From: DATGKK01 sp035294725
GTDB taxonomy: Bacteria; Actinomycetota; Acidimicrobiia; Acidimicrobiales; Bog-793
Assembly (NCBI GenBank): GCA_035294725.1
Contig: DATGKK010000145.1
Span: 25,636 to 89,635 of the forward strand
DNA length: 64,000 bases
Reading direction: 5' to 3'
Positions 60,276 to 64,000 of the stretch are shown in pieces. The notes beneath the pieces were generated by a model, which made no database searches, was not told the origin of the DNA, and saw only the letters and a program-made list of their open reading frames with translations. A program made the position numbers and the translations under genes. The stretch's first letter is position 1. Each line of letters begins with the position of its first letter.

Positions 60276-60764
60276 TCAGGAGCGGTGGAGGACCGACCTC
60301 GTGTGAGGGGCGAGGGGGTCTCCGCCGACGGCGATGTCGGTCTCGAGGGTCAAGAGGTCACCGCTCGCGTTGCGGTCGAGCACGAGGCGTCGGGTCGTCG
60401 CCGTCACGTTCTTTGCCCCGGGGGCGTGGCCGATCTCGACCGACGTGAGCTCGATCCCACTGCCGGTGACGCGGCCGGCGAGCACCTCGGCAATGCCGGA
60501 GGGCTCGGACACGAGCATGTGGACCTCGCCGCCCGCCTTCGCGAGGAGATAGCCGCTCTCGGCGTGGATCGCCCGCCCGCTGACTTCGAAGGTCTGCTCG
60601 TGGAGCAGCACGATCGGCCGACCGTGGGGATCAGCGCTCAAAAGGAGCGAGTCTGAGTAGCGGAAGCCCCCCTCCCAGAGCCCTTCCCCTTCGCCCTCCC
60701 ACGCCCCGAGGTAGTCCTGCAGAGGTGACAGATCGGGGTGCAGCTGTGAACCGGCGTCCGTCAC
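60276..60764 (-). CDS. Nitrobindin/FABP-family heme protein (DUF1794)
   Basis: A 162-residue beta-barrel protein of the nitrobindin/THAP4-like FABP family, which binds heme b and can react with nitric oxide or peroxynitrite. The hallmark LHPDLSPLQDYLGAWEGEGEGLW, with a conserved Gly-Trp-Gly-Gly pattern, lies near the N-terminus. The proximal histidine is probably that in APHTRSVLH at the C-terminus. In actinobacteria these proteins are widespread. GTG 60764 is preferred over longer starts because TACCGT ends exactly 6 nt upstream and the family begins near this point. Confidence 0.82.
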   Translation of the reverse strand: MTDAGSQLHPDLSPLQDYLGAWEGEGEGLWEGGFRYSDSLLLSADPHGRPIVLLHEQTFEVSGRAIHAESGYLLAKAGGEVHMLVSEPSGIAEVLAGRVTGSGIELTSVEIGHAPGAKNVTATTRRLVLDRNASGDLLTLETDIAVGGDPLAPHTRSVLHRS

Positions 60765-60770
60765 GTCCCC

Positions 60771-60776
60771 ACGGTA
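60771..60776 (-). promoter_or_regulatory. -10 hexamer TACCGT, leaderless
   Basis: TACCGT ends 6 nt before GTG 60764 and decides that start. Confidence 0.55.
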
Positions 60777-61017
60777 CTGCTCCGCGGTCACGACAGGTGG
60801 GATGAGGTGGCGTTGTGGCAGCGTGCCGCCGGGCGGCTGCTGCCCGTCTCCGCCGAAGCCTGGGGTCGCTCGAGCCCGGCGCTGCGAGCCGTCGGTCCCC
60901 ATGAGCAAGGTGGACCCGAAGCTCCAGCCGGTGCTGCTCGAGGTCACGAGCATGACGACGAGGTGCGCCGGGACGATTCAGCGGAGATTGAGCGTGGAAG
61001 GGCCGGCCATCGCCAGG

Positions 61018-62349
61018 TCAGTAGTTGGACACCCCGCTCGACCAGATCAGCGTGCCCTTCGCCCTCACGACGAGCTCACCGCTCGCAAGGAGGGCGGCAC
61101 GTGCGGTCCCGGCTCCGCCAGTCTTCATCGACGACCAGATGACATGGCCGCTCGGGGAGACGACGACGAGCCGGCCGTTTGCACGCATGATCGCCCGCGC
61201 CCCGGGATTGCCAGCGGTGGCCGAGTCCCAGAGCACGCGCCCGCCCGTGTACTCGACGAGGTTGCCGTCGGACTGCATGTAGGTCACGTAAAGGCCGTTC
61301 GCCGAGACGAGCGCTTGTCCTGGCGCAAGGACGGCGCCCGGAGCGAGCACGGCAGCTCCTCCTGCCTGTCGTGTCCACAGGCTGCCTGTACTGGTGTTCA
61401 CGGCGAGCTCGCCCGAGTCGTAGAGGTTGAGCCAGTAGCTGCCGGTCGTGTGCCCGCCGGTGCCGGTCGACCACAGCACCGCCTGCGAGGCGCTGTCGAG
61501 CACGAGATCGCCGTCGCTCTGCATGACCAGCTCGTCGCCAGGGCTTCCGGTCGCCATGGGGCTCCAGATTGTGCGGCCGGCGGCCGTCTCGACGAGCTGC
61601 CCGCTCGTCGTGAGCGCGAGGGCGTAGAGGCCGTTCGGGCTCGTGATCGACTGGCCGGGGGAGAGGGTGTGCCCCGCCCCCAGCCGGACGCGTGCCTCGA
61701 CGGGCGAGACCTTCACACCGACCGGCGCCACGAACGCGCTCAGCCTCATGCCCATGACGCCGGAGTAGCTGCCGATCGTGCCCGAGTAGGAAGGAGAATT
61801 GAGCTGCACCGTGGAGGTGGAGGCGAAGTGGGCCTCGCTCCCGGGCTCTCCGCCCCAGTCGCCGCTCGTGGTCTCGATGGTGCCGTTGCCGTTCACCTGA
61901 GTGACGATCGCCACGTGGTCGGCGACGCCGCCTCCGTAGTAGTCGAACACGGCGGCGTCCCCGACGGCCGGGGTGGAGGTGAGGGTCCCGAATTGCAAGC
62001 CGTAGGTGTAGAAGCTGCCCGCCGCCGCAGTGAGTGCCGACGTGTCGGCCACCCCTGAGTTGGCCCAGACCCAGCGGGCGAAGTCGGCGCACCAGTACTC
62101 GGGCTCGCCACCGTTGCCGGTGCAGCTGGTTTCGAAGGAGCTCCCGCCGAGGCTGTTGGTCGAGCAGGCGTGTTTCCCGAGGTTGGCGAGGGCGAGTGCT
62201 GCGATGCTCCGGCCCGATGCGGTCGCCGCGCTTGTGCCTGCCGTGGCCGTGGCAGCCGAAGCGGGCTCAACGGTGCCGAGCGCGAAGAGGCCGGTGGCGA
62301 GCGCGAACGCCGAAAGGGTGGGACCGATCAGATGACGCAGCGAACGCAT
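61018..62349 (-). CDS. Secreted CHAP-domain amidase/endopeptidase with bulb-lectin repeats
   Basis: A 443-residue exported protein. A signal peptide (LIGPTLSAFALATGLFALG, cleaved near ASA) is followed by a CHAP domain at about 50-200, with the catalytic cysteine in YWCADFARWVW, the histidine in ADHVAIVTQV and an acidic residue in TTSGDWGG. Two or more B-lectin (bulb-type, mannose-binding) modules fill the rest, seen as LVMQSDGDLVLDS, YMQSDGNLVEYTGGRVLWDS and the QxDxNxVxY-like sites. It is probably a cell-wall hydrolase that binds glycans. GAGGAG lies 11 nt before ATG 62349. It could act on its own wall or against other bacteria. Confidence 0.85.
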   Translation of the reverse strand: MRSLRHLIGPTLSAFALATGLFALGTVEPASAATATAGTSAATASGRSIAALALANLGKHACSTNSLGGSSFETSCTGNGGEPEYWCADFARWVWANSGVADTSALTAAAGSFYTYGLQFGTLTSTPAVGDAAVFDYYGGGVADHVAIVTQVNGNGTIETTSGDWGGEPGSEAHFASTSTVQLNSPSYSGTIGSYSGVMGMRLSAFVAPVGVKVSPVEARVRLGAGHTLSPGQSITSPNGLYALALTTSGQLVETAAGRTIWSPMATGSPGDELVMQSDGDLVLDSASQAVLWSTGTGGHTTGSYWLNLYDSGELAVNTSTGSLWTRQAGGAAVLAPGAVLAPGQALVSANGLYVTYMQSDGNLVEYTGGRVLWDSATAGNPGARAIMRANGRLVVVSPSGHVIWSSMKTGGAGTARAALLASGELVVRAKGTLIWSSGVSNY

Positions 62350-62481
62350 GGCGAGTACAGCTCCTCGGCAAAGGACCTGTCTCGTATCGGCTCGTCGGCT
62401 CTCCGGCTTGAGCGATTGCGCCGAGCATCCCAGTGTGTGGCGCGAGCGCCAGTGGCCGTACGGCTGGTGAGCGACGGCGAT

Positions 62482-62628
62482 CTATGCCGGCGTTCCGCTG
62501 CATGAGAATTGCGGCTTGCCGGCGTTCTCTCCTGAAATGGGAGAACTTGCCGAGCAGCATGTCAGGGCGACCGAGCAGCCGACCGTCAAGATGCTCCCTG
62601 CTAAGGCGTTCAGGATGACTTTCAACAT
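62482..62628 (-). CDS. Possible 48-residue small lipoprotein (uncertain)
   Basis: A short frame from ATG 62628 to TAG 62482 encodes a hydrophobic start (MLKVILNALAGSILTVGCSV) with cysteines in a lipobox-like position, then a Ser-rich tail. It lies in the leader region upstream of the CHAP-lectin gene on the same strand. No ribosome-binding site or -10 element is visible, so it may be chance. Confidence 0.25.
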   Translation of the reverse strand: MLKVILNALAGSILTVGCSVALTCCSASSPISGENAGKPQFSCSGTPA

Positions 62629-62765
62629 CTGAACCGCCGTGCCTCCAGATCAACTCCCGCAACGACCAGCTTCCTCATCGGAATCCCCAATCGCTGGCCG
62701 TCCTTACAGGCTGCTCGCACATGACGCGGCGGGCTGGCGGTAGCCACGTTCCGGTCTCCTCGGCA

Positions 62766-62854
62766 TGGCGGAGGGAGTGGGATTCGAACCCACGGTACGC
62801 AGGACGTACAACGGTTTTCGAGACCGCCCGATTCGGCCACTCTCGCATCCCTCC
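62766..62854 (-). tRNA. tRNA-Ser(CGA)
   Basis: A class II tRNA with a 7-bp acceptor stem (GGAGGGA with TCCCTCC), discriminator G and encoded CCA. The anticodon loop is CTCGAAA, anticodon CGA, reading UCG. A long variable arm with a GTACG/CGTAC stem and the T arm GTGGG-TTCGAAT-CCCAC complete the serine cloverleaf. Confidence 0.95.
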
Positions 62855-63289
62855 GGAGAAGAGACTAGGCGACGCGCGCCTCGCCGGAGCTCCGTGATCG
62901 AGGCTCGTTGCCCTAGCCGCCCGGCGAGCACCGGTCCGCCGCAGGTCGGCAGCCCTGCGGCGGCTCAACAGCTCGGCCCTCCTGCCGGCCCGTACAACCC
63001 GCAGGCCGCCGCCGAGGCCATGTTGGCGGCGCTCGAGGTGCTGCGGACCGCAGACCAGCTTGCGGGGCGATGACGGATCACTTGGGGCTATCGCTGGCGA
63101 CGAGGCCACCCTGCCAGCGGATGCTCGCCCCGCTCTTGATGCAACCGCGGCGCTGGGGCAGGTCCGGAGGGCCGGCGAGGCCGACCTCCGGGGCCGCCGG
63201 CCACGTACCGGAGGGGACCGCTGCTTCGACTTGCTGGGTCGCTCCCGCTGCCTTGTGATTGATGTCACTGCACCAAGTGGGCTGAGGGC
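62855..63289 (+). other. Region between the tRNA and the antitoxin gene, no supported gene
   Basis: Two short plus-strand frames pass through it. One ends at 63073 with PYNPQAAAEAMLAALEVL before the stop. The other ends at 63293 and overlaps the antitoxin GTG as GTGA. Neither is recognisable, and I do not call them genes. Confidence 0.35.
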
Positions 63290-63529
63290 GTGAGCGGGAT
63301 CCAGCAGAACCTCGTGTCCTCCTCGGGCCAGATGTCGCTGCCGGCAGCTGCTCGGCATGGCTGGCATCTCGACCAAGGCGGCCCCGTCGACGTGCTCGAC
63401 CTCGGCTTCGGGGGTGCTGCGGTTCCCAAAGGTGAAGGAAGGCGGCTCCTCAACGATCTGCTCAGCCGAGATGAGCACGCCGAGCAGGTTCGTGAGCTTG
63501 ACGACGATCCCGACCTCGCCACCTCATGA
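63290..63529 (+). CDS. AbrB/SpoVT-type antitoxin-like DNA-binding protein
   Basis: A 79-residue protein with the AbrB/MazE swapped-hairpin signature: VSSSGQMSLPAAARHGW near residues 8-24, then GPVDVLDLGFGGAAVPKG. The C-terminal helix-rich part with LLSRDEHAEQVRELDDD would bind a toxin. Such proteins repress their own operon and neutralise the toxin encoded next. GTG 63290 is the only start in this frame after a stop at 63260. The stop overlaps an ATG at 63526 as ATGA, the usual layout of an antitoxin-toxin pair. Confidence 0.75.
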   Translation: MSGIQQNLVSSSGQMSLPAAARHGWHLDQGGPVDVLDLGFGGAAVPKGEGRRLLNDLLSRDEHAEQVRELDDDPDLATS

Positions 63530-63944
63530 CGACCGCGCTGCCCGACGAGTATCTCCCCTGAGGGATGTCCTCGCCGGTGATGTCGCTGACGAGCTCCAGC
63601 GCATTCTCGACCACCACGACCCGGCGACGACCAACCTCTACCTCTACCGCCCGTCGAGCAGCGTCGCTGCAGCCCGCGGCGGGACTCTCACGGGGTTGTG
63701 GCCATCCGAACGACGCCGCGCGTTGGGCCGCGTCCTCCTCGCACTGCCAGACGGCGTCGAGGTCGTCCCAGTGCAGCTCCTCACGTATCCAATGGCCGTG
63801 ATCAGCCAGGAGCACCCGGTGTCGACACTCGGTGCCGAGGCGGTGGCTGCCGCCGAGCGCCTCGGCGCCACGCTGTGGGTCTGGGAGGGCGATGACGGCC
63901 CGGGGATGCACTCCGCGGCGGCAATGGTCGGCCCAGTTGCGTGA
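63526..63944 (+). pseudogene. Frameshifted toxin-like partner of the AbrB antitoxin
   Basis: ATG 63526 starts MTTALPDEYLP and stops at TGA 63559-63561. One base missing in a run of four C (63555-63558) would join this to the next frame, which continues LRDVLAGDVADELQRIL, VVPVQLLTYPMAVISQ, AVAAAERLGATLWVWEGDDG and ends at 63944. The restored product of about 139 residues would sit exactly in the toxin position. It may be PIN-like, but I cannot confirm the fold. Either the gene is dead, the base is a sequence error, or a programmed slip occurs at the C run. Confidence 0.5.
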
Positions 63945-64000
63945 CCGTCGCTCGCTGATCGCGGGTCGCTCAGGAGAGGTCGGACGGACTCTGCCGGCGA

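Noticed and set aside
62350..62640. A c-di-AMP (ydaO) riboswitch upstream of the CHAP-domain gene
   Set aside because: Such riboswitches often precede wall hydrolases in actinobacteria, but the conserved GGGTGAAT-type and GAACC blocks are not present.
62855..63293. An additional gene overlapping the antitoxin start as GTGA
   Set aside because: The 77-codon frame has no recognisable protein features or start signal; the overlap may be chance.
1..64000. CRISPR array, insertion sequence or prophage
   Set aside because: No regularly spaced direct repeats, transposase, integrase or phage structural genes were recognised on either strand.

Overview
The window is about 70% G+C and codes densely on both strands. 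The gene families present (F420-type LLM oxidoreductase, RecBCD, MarP-like protease, FABP/nitrobindin family protein, Cys-pair repeat proteins, 'GYWLV...FG' repeat remnants) suggest a free-living high-GC actinobacterium, most likely of the Acidimicrobiia. That placement is an inference from gene content, not from a marker phylogeny. Many genes start with GTG, and 4-nt GTGA/ATGA overlaps are common. At least twelve genes lack a Shine-Dalgarno sequence and instead have a TANNNT-like -10 hexamer ending exactly 6 nt before the start codon, which indicates leaderless transcription. I used this signal to choose several starts.

Layout. 1-10150: a truncated amidohydrolase, divergent from a complete recC-recB-recD operon. 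10200-16600: GH1 glycosidase, alpha/beta hydrolase, an ABC exporter whose ATPase carries its own membrane anchor, a UPF0045 thiamine-binding-type protein and a DapA-superfamily aldolase. 16600-19350: a secreted Cys-pair repeat protein whose downstream end has decayed through several frameshifts. 19400-29350: threonine aldolase, cyclic-nucleotide-binding protein, patatin, class III aminotransferase, VOC protein, DyP peroxidase, SpoIIE-type phosphatase, DinB protein and acyl-CoA dehydrogenase. 29388-37200: a second frameshifted repeat protein, then (transcribed leftward) a five-gene operon for peptide uptake that ends in tryptophan 2,3-dioxygenase, with an operator-like direct repeat around its promoter. 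37400-45430: second patatin, LLM oxidoreductase, asd and lysC (aspartate pathway), two cyclophilins, and a VIT1-SixA-peptidase S51 operon. 45490-53280: pyrE, MarP-like membrane protease, GH15 glucan hydrolase, zinc glucose dehydrogenase, metallo-beta-lactamase-fold hydrolase and a DrrAB-type exporter. 53680-62350: FGGY sugar kinase overlapping a sphingosine-phosphate-lyase-like enzyme, a secreted Ycf48-like propeller, a P-loop kinase, an RNase Z-like hydrolase, a nitrobindin-like protein and a secreted CHAP plus bulb-lectin protein. 62766-64000: tRNA-Ser(CGA) and an AbrB-type antitoxin followed by a frameshifted partner gene.

How genes may work together. RecBCD repairs double-strand breaks. 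The SBP-permease-permease-ATPase-TDO operon would import peptides and open the tryptophan ring. GH15 and glucose dehydrogenase could turn glucan into gluconate. LysC and Asd feed lysine, threonine and methionine synthesis. The kinase-lyase pair could phosphorylate and then cleave an amino-polyol. No transposase, CRISPR array, rRNA or prophage was seen. The most unusual points are the leaderless promoter rule, the apparent CTG start of the dioxygenase, the kinase-lyase pair and the clustering of frameshifts in repeat-protein genes and in the toxin-like gene.
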